A DNA stretch of 64,000 nucleotides from Nakazawaea peltata (GCA_001599355.1 BCGQ01000007.1:500620-564619); one strand, 5' to 3'. Positions 10,955-19,972 are shown, numbered from the stretch's first letter. Notes: generated by a model not told the origin, from the letters alone. Numbers and translations: made by a program.

Positions 10955-11614
10955 ATGTCAGAACCAAAAGAAGTCAAGATTGTACACCGCCCTTCACCCT
11001 TCTTCCCAGCACTTGGAGCTTCTGCTGGTGAACAGGCAAAGAAATTGTATCAACCAATTGATCCATTTGAAAATGCATTGAAGGTTTCTGTTGGAACTGG
11101 GTTATTACTTGCCGGTATGCAATGGAGAAGATCCGTTCAGCTGAAGAAGGCCACTGATAGACCTGGATTAATGAGATATATCAGTATGTTCCAGTTACCT
11201 AAACGTCATCTTGTTGGTATTCCTGTGGCTATCTTTTCGTTTTCGTTTTTGAGGGATTGTCTTATGAACATTTCTGAAGGAAGTAATGCTACTAATGAGT
11301 TTGCTGCTGCTAGTATCGCTACTGGTATTGGAATGTTGGCTTGTCATGGGTATACTGTTCCTGCTGCTAACTTTGTTGGTGTGGCTGTAGGAATGGGGAT
11401 TTTCTTTGGGCTGGCTCATTGGGCTGGAGGATTTACTGGTTTGGGACCTGAATCTTATTCTCTGACTAAGAGAAGAGGTGAGATTAGACCTGTCGAATCT
11501 ACTGCAACTGAGGCTCGTGCTGACAAACAAGGATTTTGGGAACCTGTTCATAGAAGACCATTATCACAAACTGTTGAAGAGTTGGGTGAAGGTAGAGGAA
11601 TTATTAAGCCATGA
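10955..11614 (+). CDS. Probable respiratory complex I accessory subunit (NDUFA11/B14.7, NUJM-like)
   Basis: 219 residues from the ATG at 10955; an in-frame TTG upstream is unlikely to be used. The protein has a Tim17-like arrangement of hydrophobic segments (about 48-60, 82-100, 115-130, 138-155) with Gly/Ala-rich helices, preceded by KLYQPIDPFENALK. The C-terminus QGFWEPVHRRPLSQTVEELG matches what I recall of fungal 21-kDa B14.7-type subunits. That subunit sits in the membrane arm of proton-pumping NADH dehydrogenase. The family assignment rests on remembered similarity, so it is moderate. If right, the yeast has kept complex I, fitting its non-Saccharomyces position. Confidence 0.6.
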   Translation: MSEPKEVKIVHRPSPFFPALGASAGEQAKKLYQPIDPFENALKVSVGTGLLLAGMQWRRSVQLKKATDRPGLMRYISMFQLPKRHLVGIPVAIFSFSFLRDCLMNISEGSNATNEFAAASIATGIGMLACHGYTVPAANFVGVAVGMGIFFGLAHWAGGFTGLGPESYSLTKRRGEIRPVESTATEARADKQGFWEPVHRRPLSQTVEELGEGRGIIKP

Positions 11615-12056
11615 ATGGTTAGTCATTGACTATATTTATCTCTATTTATTATTTATTTATTATTTATTATTTATTATTTATTTATTACTGAATGTTATTT
11701 GTGTAGGTTAGTTGTGTAATGCTGGAGGGGGGCTGGTGGAGTTCTGGTGGAGTTGGAGTTCTGCCGTAGTTGTGTGGTGGTTGTGAAGTAGTCAGTGTGG
11801 TGGCTAAAGTCCCATCTAATAGGTGAATCGACCCCCTCATCTATGGATGGTGTTATGATGTTTGTATTTATTGGTGTCATGATGTAAATATTCCACAGAG
11901 CATTCTACTAAAAGTCTAAACCCCGCGGCAAATAATTAAGTGAGCGTATTACGACAAATAAGCATTTATTACATAAGAGTCATCAAGATAGTCAGATTTA
12001 ATTTAATTATCTATTTATATCATTTGAGAATATAAGATTTTAGTCTAATTTGAATC
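11615..12056. other. AT-rich intergenic region
   Basis: It begins with a simple TTTATTATTTATT run just after the complex I gene (about 11641-11690). No gene or RNA is evident. The last 130 bp are strongly AT-rich and could be the promoter of the small gene at 12057. Confidence 0.4.
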
Positions 12057-12389
12057 ATGTCCAACGATATCGATTTTTTCAGTGAAATTTCACTCCAGCT
12101 TTTAACCGAGAAACCACATCTTGTGAAAGACGCCTACATCACCCAAGTTTCTGAGTATTATAACAATAATAAAGTGTATTTATTTTACATATACTATGAT
12201 TCACCTGAATATGACGAAATTAAGAAGCCGCTTGAAGAATATTTGAGCATTTATTCGAAATTAGGAACCGATACATGTAATTTGTATTTGCCAGGTTTTA
12301 CAATAATCAGAGGAGCCCATGAATTGATTTCTATATGGGAAATTAGGGGTACCACAGGAAATGATGATATAAGATTGTATAAAAAATAA
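12057..12389 (+). CDS. Unrecognised 110-residue protein
   Basis: I do not recognise this protein. The ATG at 12057 opens an uninterrupted frame of 110 codons. It has balanced composition, many Tyr and acidic residues, a stretch rich in aromatic residues (YLFYIYYDSPEYDE, about 41-54) and a Gly-containing middle (LPGFTIIRGAHE). There is no signal peptide or membrane segment. It contains no CTG codon. The surroundings are more AT-rich than the flanking genes, and the frame could be a young or lineage-specific gene. Its 3' end faces a broken-looking frame on the other strand. Expression is unproven. Confidence 0.4.
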   Translation: MSNDIDFFSEISLQLLTEKPHLVKDAYITQVSEYYNNNKVYLFYIYYDSPEYDEIKKPLEEYLSIYSKLGTDTCNLYLPGFTIIRGAHELISIWEIRGTTGNDDIRLYKK

Positions 12390-12425
12390 AGATGGTGTGG
12401 CCAGTACTTATTTTAATTCGTCATG

Positions 12426-12683
12426 TCACGTTTCTGCATCTCTTAGTTCAATATATATTATATTTGTAGCTTGTGAAACTCCTAACGCTTCCGCAAGATT
12501 CATGGTATTGGTATTTAGTACAACTGCCATTTTCGTGAGCTTGACAACGACATCTTTCAAGGCAGGAGTAACCTTTATGAGATTTGGATTTACAATTATG
12601 AGTACTCAGAATCCTCTAGAACTATCAGAGCTCGAATAGCCGGCTTTTTTGAAGTTGTGTCCCTTATTATGACAATAATCCAT
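12426..12683 (-). pseudogene. Possible remnant of a small gene, one in-frame stop
   Basis: On the minus strand an ATG at 12683 opens a 25-codon frame ending at TGA (12606-12608). The same frame then runs 59 more codons to a stop at 12426. The downstream piece (for example VNPNLIKVTPALKDVVVKL, then MNLAEALGVSQATNIIYIEL) has protein-like composition with heptad-like hydrophobic spacing, unlike the Ser/Thr/Phe-rich opposite-strand frame. I see no convincing splice sites around the TGA. It may be a decayed gene, an exon of something larger, or chance. Confidence 0.25.
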
Positions 12684-12690
12684 TCTTTTG

Positions 12691-13029
12691 CTAATTCGAG
12701 TTTAGAGAGCTTTCGAGGTCTTCAAGTTGCCCTTGATTCTCTTCGACTTCGGTCTTGTTCAAGGCGGGCCAGTAATAGGTGATATTTGAGCCATTATTTG
12801 AGATGTAAAAGTCTAAGGAATACACCGTATAATTGGCCTGATCAACTGAGAGACTGGCTATAGTGTTGCAGAAGAACAAAGTAACAAATGGAACTAATGT
12901 AAAAGTGGTAGATAGCATGTACAAACCCAATTGGTGATAGCTTCGAAGAGAGATTAGGTAAAGATCTCCAAATCGTTCAGGTCCAATGGGGCCGTTATAT
13001 TCTCCGTTCTGTTTGTCACGCCAGCCCAT
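12691..13029 (-). CDS. Unrecognised small membrane protein, one transmembrane segment
   Basis: 112 residues. The N-terminal part is hydrophilic (GWRDKQNGEYNGPIGPERFG). One hydrophobic segment follows (LYMLSTTFTLVPFVTLFF, about residues 36-54), then a part rich in N-glycosylation sequons (NYT, NGS, NIT, NKT) and an acidic tail. This looks like a single-pass protein with its C-terminus in the secretory lumen or outside. Just upstream on the same strand are a CACTAAC branch-like site and a CAG acceptor directly before the ATG, so a 5' intron or a spliced leader exon is possible. I do not recognise the family. Confidence 0.4.
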   Translation of the reverse strand: MGWRDKQNGEYNGPIGPERFGDLYLISLRSYHQLGLYMLSTTFTLVPFVTLFFCNTIASLSVDQANYTVYSLDFYISNNGSNITYYWPALNKTEVEENQGQLEDLESSLNSN

Positions 13030-13210
13030 TTCTCTGCCGTCAAATCCGCCTGTTAGTGCCGCTTCCTGCTAAGCCTTCCCTGCTAAGCCTATCTTCTTTC
13101 GGGTGCTTTCCCTTGAGCTGCGAGACCCATATTCCCGTATAGAGTAATAGGTCAACTGATGAGCTATCAAGGATATTACCCAAGAGGAATTATACAGCAT
13201 AGTCCGATCA

Positions 13211-13276
13211 GGCTAGGTGATTGGCTAAGTGATTGGCCAAGTGATTGGCTAGGTGAATGGCTAGGTGAATGGCTAC
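13211..13276. repeat. 12-bp tandem repeat, 5.5 copies
   Basis: Units of the form GGCTAGGTGATT are repeated head to tail five and a half times with single-base differences (GGCTAAGTGATT, GGCCAAGTGATT, GGCTAGGTGAAT). It lies between the unrecognised membrane protein and the CSM3 3' end. Confidence 0.9.
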
Positions 13277-13435
13277 AGATCATATAGAAGTAATGATGAG
13301 AATATGAGATTTGGATGGGAACCCAGAAGCCTTAGTTGATATAGCTGTGCAAGAAACCTCAGCCAATGAGATAGTATCATATATAATTAATAGAAAATAA
13401 AAGATCCACGAACTGAATATGTTGGTATTATGATG

Positions 13436-14377
13436 TTACAATCCCATTTCTCGCAGAAGTTCCAAATCATCATCAATATCATGTTCATTAGGGGTTTGGA
13501 ACATTGAGGGATCAGGTATATCATCCTCGTCATCAACGATTCTATTAGCTTTTCTTCTAGTAGGAGCCGGCAGAGCGAAATCATGGCCGTCAAATTCATC
13601 ATCTGAGAGTATTTGGTCGTCATTATTAGCTGGTGCTCGAGCCAGGTCCTCTTTATGAGTCTGTGGTTCTTGATTTGCTCCACTGGTAGTATATAATCCA
13701 TCTTCTTCATCTACAAACAATCCATTCCCATTGCCAGAACCAACATCTATTCCCAAATCGAAAGCGAGGGAAGAATTTTGGTTATTCAGTGGTGTGTCGA
13801 GGGGTGGACTCAGTGGTCTGTCACCTAAAGTGTCATCTACATTCGCATTAACAACTTCTCCTTCAGTCGTAGCATCTAATCCACCAATATCTATCTGCTC
13901 ATCAGGGTACATCTCCTTGATCTCTTGTTCGATCAATCTTTGCCTGAAAAACATGACATTCCTCGAGTCCCCAGCCACTTTTCTGTTCAGTAACATCACC
14001 AAATCCTTAAATCTCAGTTTAGGAAACAATTCATGCCCCCAAAGCTGATAAAATGATAAGATTTGAGTCAAGTTTTTATAGGTGTAATGAGTCGTGTAAT
14101 CGTTAGGATTGTGATCTGATTTCTTGTTCTGATGATGCAAATACCGGAGTTTTTTCCGGTTGTCATATAAATACGGGAGTCCTTTCTTTGATAAGAGCCT
14201 TTGGGCGTTCAATGTCACCAATTTTTTCCGTGTTTTAACCTTTTGTTCTTCACCTTCTAATCCTAAGATATCTTCCAGTTGAGGTTTTGAGTTGGCGTCG
14301 GTTGTAGGTTGATTCTCATCGTTATATATATCACCGCCTTCCAAAATATGGTCTAGTTCGTCAATATGAGTGGCCAT
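13436..14377 (-). CDS. CSM3: Replication fork protection complex subunit Csm3/Swi3 (Tipin homologue)
   Basis: 313 residues. With Tof1, Csm3 holds stalled replication forks stable and relays the S-phase checkpoint. The conserved Swi3 domain is at about residues 55-140: KKGLPYLYDNRKKL, then TYKNLTQILSFYQLWGHELFPKL with the core FYQLWGHELFPK. The rest is acidic and low in complexity, with a C-terminal acidic patch (DDEDDIPDPS, then HDIDDDLELLREMGL), as in other members. Length equals that of the S. cerevisiae protein. It is divergent from AIM18 across 333 bp. Confidence 0.92.
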   Translation of the reverse strand: MATHIDELDHILEGGDIYNDENQPTTDANSKPQLEDILGLEGEEQKVKTRKKLVTLNAQRLLSKKGLPYLYDNRKKLRYLHHQNKKSDHNPNDYTTHYTYKNLTQILSFYQLWGHELFPKLRFKDLVMLLNRKVAGDSRNVMFFRQRLIEQEIKEMYPDEQIDIGGLDATTEGEVVNANVDDTLGDRPLSPPLDTPLNNQNSSLAFDLGIDVGSGNGNGLFVDEEDGLYTTSGANQEPQTHKEDLARAPANNDDQILSDDEFDGHDFALPAPTRRKANRIVDDEDDIPDPSMFQTPNEHDIDDDLELLREMGL

Positions 14378-14710
14378 TATGTATATACTTGGGTTTTGTA
14401 TGGCTGGTTTCGGTTTTAGTACCTTTTGGAAGAGATGATTTTGACTAGAATTTGATTGGAATGCGATTGGGTTTACGCGTCTGACGCGAGCGGATTACGA
14501 AGATAAATACGCGAGCAAATAATCAACTTATGACACGTGAAAAGGTCGTGCGTTCTGTACAAGTTGTAAAGAAAGACCCCGTTTGAATTAGCAAAATATT
14601 AATATCGATGGGGTATGAAAAGGTCGTGTACAGTACAAACTGACCAGGAACAGCCGGAAGATTGAAGATGGTCTGATTGAAGAGTTGAAGAGATTGATGA
14701 GGAGGACGAA
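14378..14710. promoter_or_regulatory. Divergent promoter between CSM3 and AIM18
   Basis: It contains ACGCGT at 14475-14480 upstream of CSM3. This MluI-box motif (MCB, ACGCGT) is the MBF site of S-phase genes in yeasts, which fits a replication gene; a second near-match (TACGCG) is at 14508-14513. No gene is seen. Confidence 0.5.
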
Positions 14711-15667
14711 ATGTTGAGAATTGGGAAGGTTATTGGAAGATTCGGAGGATTAGGAGGTAGAGTTAGTGGTTTAGGTGGATCAAAAGCCGGATATGGCGTT
14801 GTTTCTAGGGGTGCCAGACAGTTTCATTCTGTTAGCCAAAAGAAGATGAGCAGTGGCTGGATTGGAAAGAGTAGTATGATGGTTGTTGTTGGAGGAGTTG
14901 GTCTGTTGGGATTGGGACTTTCTTCTGGAAGTGGCAGTATCTCCGCTGATACTCTGGAGACTGACCTTGAATCGGTATCGGTAGACAAAGGTATCCCTCT
15001 GTTCTCCAAGACTATAAAAGAACCATTGAAGACAGAGCAAGTTTTAGTTGGGTACGGGATTAGAAAAGTGACATTTTTGGGAATCGGGGTTTATCTGTTA
15101 GGTATTTATGTGGCTAAGGAAGATATTCCACGAATTCTGACTATTTTGGACTCGAGATATTTATCGTCACTTTATGAGAAGGATCCTAAATTGAACCACC
15201 GTGAAAATTTGTTGAACCTGTTGAAAGATCCAAAATTATCGATGGTGTTGATTGAAAATTTGCTTAATTCGCAGATCAAGTTCACCGCACATATTATCCC
15301 CTTAAGAAATACTGATTTTAACCATTTAAGAGATGGATTGGTGAAGTCGATCATGGCATGTCCTAAATCGAAAGAAGTTTTACTGATGGACGAGTCACCA
15401 TTGCCGGCTGGACTCGATGAATTACGTAAACTGTTTGGAACCAGACGTGGGTCGTGTCCAAAGGGACATTCTCTCTTTTTGGAAGTCCACGGGGATCTGT
15501 CTATTACAGTTCAATATCAAGAACTGAATTCGAAGACTCATTTATTGGGAGATATCAAGGAACCAATGATCAGTAAACTCTTGTTTTTACAATATTTAAG
15601 TGGCCCAAAACCTTTAAGTGGACCAACCAGGGATGTTGCTATCCAAAACTTGGCACTGATGTGCTGA
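14711..15667 (+). CDS. AIM18: Mitochondrial chalcone-isomerase-like protein (Aim18/Aim46 family)
   Basis: 318 residues. Aim18 and Aim46 are mitochondrial inner-membrane proteins with a chalcone isomerase fold; the yeast members bind heme. The first 38 residues are rich in Arg, Gly and Ser with no acids, as in a presequence (ending RGARQFHSV). A hydrophobic stretch (about 52-75) may anchor it. The isomerase-like domain starts near DKGIPLFSKTIKEPL and continues through GYGIRKVTFLGIGVYLLGIYVAKEDI (about 117-140) to a C-terminal segment LFLQYLSGPKPLSGPTRD typical of the family. It could equally be the AIM46 orthologue, since one ancestral gene gave both. Confidence 0.87.
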   Translation: MLRIGKVIGRFGGLGGRVSGLGGSKAGYGVVSRGARQFHSVSQKKMSSGWIGKSSMMVVVGGVGLLGLGLSSGSGSISADTLETDLESVSVDKGIPLFSKTIKEPLKTEQVLVGYGIRKVTFLGIGVYLLGIYVAKEDIPRILTILDSRYLSSLYEKDPKLNHRENLLNLLKDPKLSMVLIENLLNSQIKFTAHIIPLRNTDFNHLRDGLVKSIMACPKSKEVLLMDESPLPAGLDELRKLFGTRRGSCPKGHSLFLEVHGDLSITVQYQELNSKTHLLGDIKEPMISKLLFLQYLSGPKPLSGPTRDVAIQNLALMC

Positions 15668-16144
15668 TATTTAAGACTTGTATATGAATACCTAATTGGG
15701 TAATTGAGTAGCCGAATAGTAATTAATTATCCTAAAATAGATAACAGATTAACCTGAAATGGATTATTTGTATCCATTTTGGGATACTCACACCGTAGGA
15801 GCTTATCCCAAAGTGGTCACTTTTTGTCACTTCTTATCTGAAAATAGCCACTTTCACCCCTAAAAGATCTTTACATATTCACATATCCGCGCCCCTTTCT
15901 GTAGTCCCCTTTTTGTAGGCCGCAGTCGCGCTTCATTTTCGGGACTTGAGGGAAAGGCAAATCGGACGAAAAAAAAAATAAAAATTTTCTGAACGTGTCG
16001 GTGTACGGGATCAACAACGACGTGATTTAGAGATAAATTTGTAGTAATTGTGAATTATTCTCGACGGATTCGAAGTTGTTGGCAAGATTTGATCAAGAAT
16101 CGTCGAAAATCCCAGTTGAATTGACCGCAATTTGATCCTAAACC
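15668..16144. other. Intergenic region before LCB1
   Basis: No gene is seen. An A-rich run followed by AAAATTTTC (15981-15989) lies about 155 bp before the LCB1 start. Confidence 0.4.
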
Positions 16145-17842
16145 ATGTCATACTCAATCAAAACAGAGACCGTGACGGCCACCACTGTTGTGGTCCCAGA
16201 GTACCTCAGTGAGATAGCTTCCTCGCTGGTAGCACTCTCTGAGAAGGGTAAAATGCTTGTAGGAAAGATCCCGGGTGGACAGATGTTGATTACATACATC
16301 AAATACTCTTATCAAGATGATCCATACCGGTCAGTCTTTGAGTTGCTGTTGTTCATATTTGCGATCACATATTTCTTGAAATCCAAGTCGTCTTATAGTA
16401 AGAAGGACTATGTGAAGTTGTCTAAGAAGGAGGTTGATGAGTTAGTTGCTGACTGGCAACCGGAGCCTTTGGTTTTATCAGTTAATGAGAAGGAGAAATG
16501 GCAATTGGACCTGATCCCGGTCCTTACCGGGGCTAGTGAGTCTCATACACAGATTTTGGATAAAGAGACCGATCAAAGTAAGGATATTATCAATTTGGCA
16601 ACGTTGAATTTCTTGGATGTTACTTCTAAGGCACTGCTTATTGAGGCTGGAGTTGAACAAATGCAACATTCTGGTGTTGGAGCTTGTGGACCACCTAATT
16701 TCTATGGTACTCAAGATGCTCATACTAATTTGCAAGATGATTTGGCTGATTATTTCGGAGCTGAGCAGGGGATTATATATCTGCAAGACTTTGTCACTCC
16801 ACAATCTATCATTCCTTCGTTCTTGAAGAGAGGAGATATTGCCGTAGTTGATGGAGGATGTAGATTACTGATCCAAAAAGCTGTTAAGATTTCGAGATGT
16901 GCTGTCTATTGGTACGATCATAATGATATGACTTCGTTGCAATCTGTATTGGAGACTTTGACTAATGATTTGAAAGGTGAGAAGTTGACAAGAAGATTCA
17001 TTATCTCGGAGCTGATGTCTGAAAATTATGGTGATTTGCTGGACTTGAATAAGATTGTAGAATTGAAGAAGAAGTATAAATTTAGATTAATTCTTGATGA
17101 ATCCCGTTCAATTGGAGTATTGGGAAAGACTGGACGTGGTTTGACTGAATACTGTGATATTCCTAGGAAAGAAATCGATGTTACAATTGGATCTCTTTCG
17201 CAAGCTTTGGGATCTTCGGGTGGTTTTTGTATTGGAGACCGTCCAATGATTGAATATCAAAAAATTCTGTCTGGAGCATATTGTTTTTCTGCTGCTTTAC
17301 CACCATACTGTGCTAAGGTTGCATCCGTTGCATTGCAATTGATTGGAGAGTCTTCCGATGGACAATCAAGTGATTTGGTATCGAAATTGACCACTAATCT
17401 TGATCAATTTTATTCATTACTCAGTTCTAATAGGATTCTTTCCAAGTATATTGAAGTTGTTTCATCTCCTGAATCTCCAACTATTCATTTGAGATTGAAT
17501 GAGTCGGTTAGAAATTCTTTAGGTTTACCAGTAAGTTATGGAGGTTTGGGATCACTGATGTTGAAAAGTGTCGCCAAAGGTAACGAACAAGATTATTTCG
17601 ATCCTTATTATAACTATGAGAATCGTATACTACAAACTATTGTCGATAAGTTGGTAGATTCAGGCATTTTAATTTCAAGATCTCAAAGGGTATTACATCA
17701 TGAGATTCTTCCAATGCTTCCTGAGTTGATCATTAATGTTAATGCTGGGTTAAATAAGAAGGAGATTAACTTCTGTGTTAAAACAATTGCTCAGGATATT
17801 GATCTGATATTGGCTAAGAGACAGTTTGATTTTTCTATATAA
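16145..17842 (+). CDS. LCB1: Serine palmitoyltransferase subunit 1
   Basis: 565 residues. Lcb1 and Lcb2 form the ER enzyme that condenses serine with palmitoyl-CoA, the first step of sphingolipid synthesis. An N-terminal membrane segment is at about 60-80 (SVFELLLFIFAITYFL). The aminotransferase fold follows with GVGACGPPNFYGTQDAHTNLQ (about 178-198) and LDESRSIGVLGKTGRG (about 318-333). At the place of the PLP lysine of Lcb2 the sequence is GSLSQALGSSGGF, without lysine, as expected for the non-catalytic Lcb1 subunit. Length is as in other yeasts. Confidence 0.96.
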   Translation: MSYSIKTETVTATTVVVPEYLSEIASSLVALSEKGKMLVGKIPGGQMLITYIKYSYQDDPYRSVFELLLFIFAITYFLKSKSSYSKKDYVKLSKKEVDELVADWQPEPLVLSVNEKEKWQLDLIPVLTGASESHTQILDKETDQSKDIINLATLNFLDVTSKALLIEAGVEQMQHSGVGACGPPNFYGTQDAHTNLQDDLADYFGAEQGIIYLQDFVTPQSIIPSFLKRGDIAVVDGGCRLLIQKAVKISRCAVYWYDHNDMTSLQSVLETLTNDLKGEKLTRRFIISELMSENYGDLLDLNKIVELKKKYKFRLILDESRSIGVLGKTGRGLTEYCDIPRKEIDVTIGSLSQALGSSGGFCIGDRPMIEYQKILSGAYCFSAALPPYCAKVASVALQLIGESSDGQSSDLVSKLTTNLDQFYSLLSSNRILSKYIEVVSSPESPTIHLRLNESVRNSLGLPVSYGGLGSLMLKSVAKGNEQDYFDPYYNYENRILQTIVDKLVDSGILISRSQRVLHHEILPMLPELIINVNAGLNKKEINFCVKTIAQDIDLILAKRQFDFSI

Positions 17843-18367
17843 TATGAATGAGACATCTCTGAAGCGGTATAAGTAATATGAACTTCCTTTAATATATATT
17901 CCGTGTGATATTGTTCAAGTTGTAAAGATGATTCATAGTTGGGTTAGGGTCGATTGCCTAATTAGGAAATGTAATTACCAAACCTTGACTTTAGATCATA
18001 TTTCCTAATTGGGATTATTGGCAATGCACGACTTTAATATCTGATATCACCCCTAAGATCACCCGTAATATTGCCCCTAAGTATTGCTCTGAGATTATTT
18101 GAATCTGACTCAGGCATCTGAGTCACGAAACAGCTAATTAATGTATTGGCCAACCCCTTCTTCCATAAAGGAAGTAATTCTATTAAAGCTATATATACAA
18201 AATAATTCACCCCTAAATTTTCCAGATCGGTTTTGTGTAATGTATCCCTTTTATTGTTTTTATAGAGATTCCTCCCCTTGAGCTGTATATCTTAATCTAA
18301 GTCTCAATAATATAGATAAAAAAAGTATAAATATCACTACACTAGTTAAGAGATTGTATTGATCACC
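17843..18367. other. Intergenic region with an inverted repeat
   Basis: An imperfect inverted repeat has arms near 17953-17970 and 18000-18024. Each arm contains AATTAGGAAAT or its complement, an 11-mer that recurs in other promoters of this window. No gene is evident. The last 100 bp before the GAF gene are AT-rich. Confidence 0.6.
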
Positions 18368-19816
18368 ATGTCGTCTCCATCTATTCAAATGATTGGCGAT
18401 TATTATGAATCAAGCTTTGTCGATGTTCCCTTGACGACCAATTTATTTTTAGAATCGTATAGTAGAGGGAAATGGAATCTATCTAATGTTCCTATCCCGC
18501 CATGTTTCGATCTAAGTGTGACATTATTGAAGGCACCATTGGCTTTCAGGGAAAACTTAAGATTGAAAGATGTAAAGAAACATATGCAATTGAAACAGTG
18601 GAATGAATCGAAATTGGAATTGAAGGGGGTTTTGAGCAGATTGATTTCAAGTTTCGGATGTAGCGGAGGTGCTATTTCATTAATTACCGAGACAACTCAA
18701 CATGTTAAATGTGGCAAGTCAGTTGGGTTTAAAGAATTTCCAAGGGTATTATCATTAGATGCTCATGCTTTGCTAAGTGATGGATTTTTTGTATTGTTGG
18801 ATCTGAAATCTGACTGGAGAACAGCTGGAAATCCTTTGGTTAAAGGAATACCTAATATTCGATTCTATGCTCTGGCTCCATTACTTTCTAACAGGAGTCT
18901 TCCAATTGGAGTTTTGTCTGTGTATCATAATTATCCTCGGTCGAATTTTGTTAAGAGAGAGCTGGGGAATTTGATGGCTCTGGCTTCACAAGTGATGGAG
19001 ATCTTGAACAAACCGATAGAAATTCGGGACGAAACGGCAGATTCCCAGACTCAGACTCAGACACTCAGCCATAAAAAATTGACCAGAAGCCAATTAATTA
19101 CTGAACCTGATGGTTCAGGGAATGCCTTTTCTCAAAACCAGTATCTCAAACTCAATAGTAGTTCAATTGATAGTCAAAATTGTGATTTATATGAGATCAA
19201 AAGAATTTTATTACATGCAGATTCCCGAGCTAATGGAGCGAAATTACTTTGTCAAAAGATTAGTGAGATTTACAATTTCCAATTCGTGTATATGGCAGAG
19301 ATCAACGTCAACACACCTTATAAAATTGATTCTCAATTATTGCCAAGAAGGAATAAGATCAGTTTTGCAGATTCATTCCCATATAAAAGTGAACTCAAAC
19401 GTGCAGGAGATGATCAAGTGAGATGTCGTAGTCTTGCATCGTTTGGATTAGGTGCAGATGTTAATAATCCTATGGAATCTGAACCTCTTTTCCATCTTCA
19501 AGCTTTCGGATCAGATTTCGGAATTAAATATTCTTATACAGGACTCAAGCTGGGGAATGTATTATTTAAATCAGGGATTTGTCTACCATTTTTGAAAAGA
19601 GACTCGAGTATTCATAATCCTAATGCTGGGAACAGTCCTGAACATAATCCACTACTGGGTCAGCCATCTCAAATGCTTAAAATTCATTACCAAACCAGAG
19701 CCTATCTTATGGGATGTTTATCTAAGGAAGTAATTCCTATTGAAGCGTCAAGTATAGATGCGATAAGTCAGTATTGTTCTATTTACCGGCAGTTATTTCT
19801 TATGGATCAGAATTAA
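18368..19816 (+). CDS. GAF-domain protein of unknown function
   Basis: 482 residues from the ATG at 18368; the open frame extends upstream only by a TTG and two codons. A GAF-like domain covers about residues 75-215: SRLISSFGCSGGAISLI, then a middle helix, FYALAPLLSN and LPIGVLSVY, ending in a long helix (LMALASQVMEIL). This layout is shared by fungal proteins annotated as GAF-domain, which may bind small molecules. The second half has weak similarity to nothing I can name. No signal peptide or membrane segment is visible. Function unknown. Confidence 0.7.
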   Translation: MSSPSIQMIGDYYESSFVDVPLTTNLFLESYSRGKWNLSNVPIPPCFDLSVTLLKAPLAFRENLRLKDVKKHMQLKQWNESKLELKGVLSRLISSFGCSGGAISLITETTQHVKCGKSVGFKEFPRVLSLDAHALLSDGFFVLLDLKSDWRTAGNPLVKGIPNIRFYALAPLLSNRSLPIGVLSVYHNYPRSNFVKRELGNLMALASQVMEILNKPIEIRDETADSQTQTQTLSHKKLTRSQLITEPDGSGNAFSQNQYLKLNSSSIDSQNCDLYEIKRILLHADSRANGAKLLCQKISEIYNFQFVYMAEINVNTPYKIDSQLLPRRNKISFADSFPYKSELKRAGDDQVRCRSLASFGLGADVNNPMESEPLFHLQAFGSDFGIKYSYTGLKLGNVLFKSGICLPFLKRDSSIHNPNAGNSPEHNPLLGQPSQMLKIHYQTRAYLMGCLSKEVIPIEASSIDAISQYCSIYRQLFLMDQN

Positions 19817-19894
19817 TTAGTGGGAAATACGGTATCACTGGTGAGAATTCCTGTCAGATTGGCCTCTAAAAGTAACTCCAATAGTAGCCAGGTC

Positions 19895-19972
19895 TTACCC
19901 TCGGTCTACTCATGACCACCCTCGGTCTACACCTGACCCACCCTCGGTTTATTACCCCCGGTCTATCACCCC
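19895..19972. repeat. CCCTCGG repeat array upstream of VPS36
   Basis: Three exact CCCTCGG copies and one CCCCCGG copy occur in 78 bp, with the run GACCCACCCTCGGTTTA. The same words in the same order appear in the array inside the zinc-cluster gene intron (near 6723-6756). Confidence 0.7.

Noticed and set aside
12397-12639. Plus-strand 80-codon frame
   Set aside because: Its composition is Ser/Thr/Phe-rich and it is the shadow of the more protein-like minus-strand frame.
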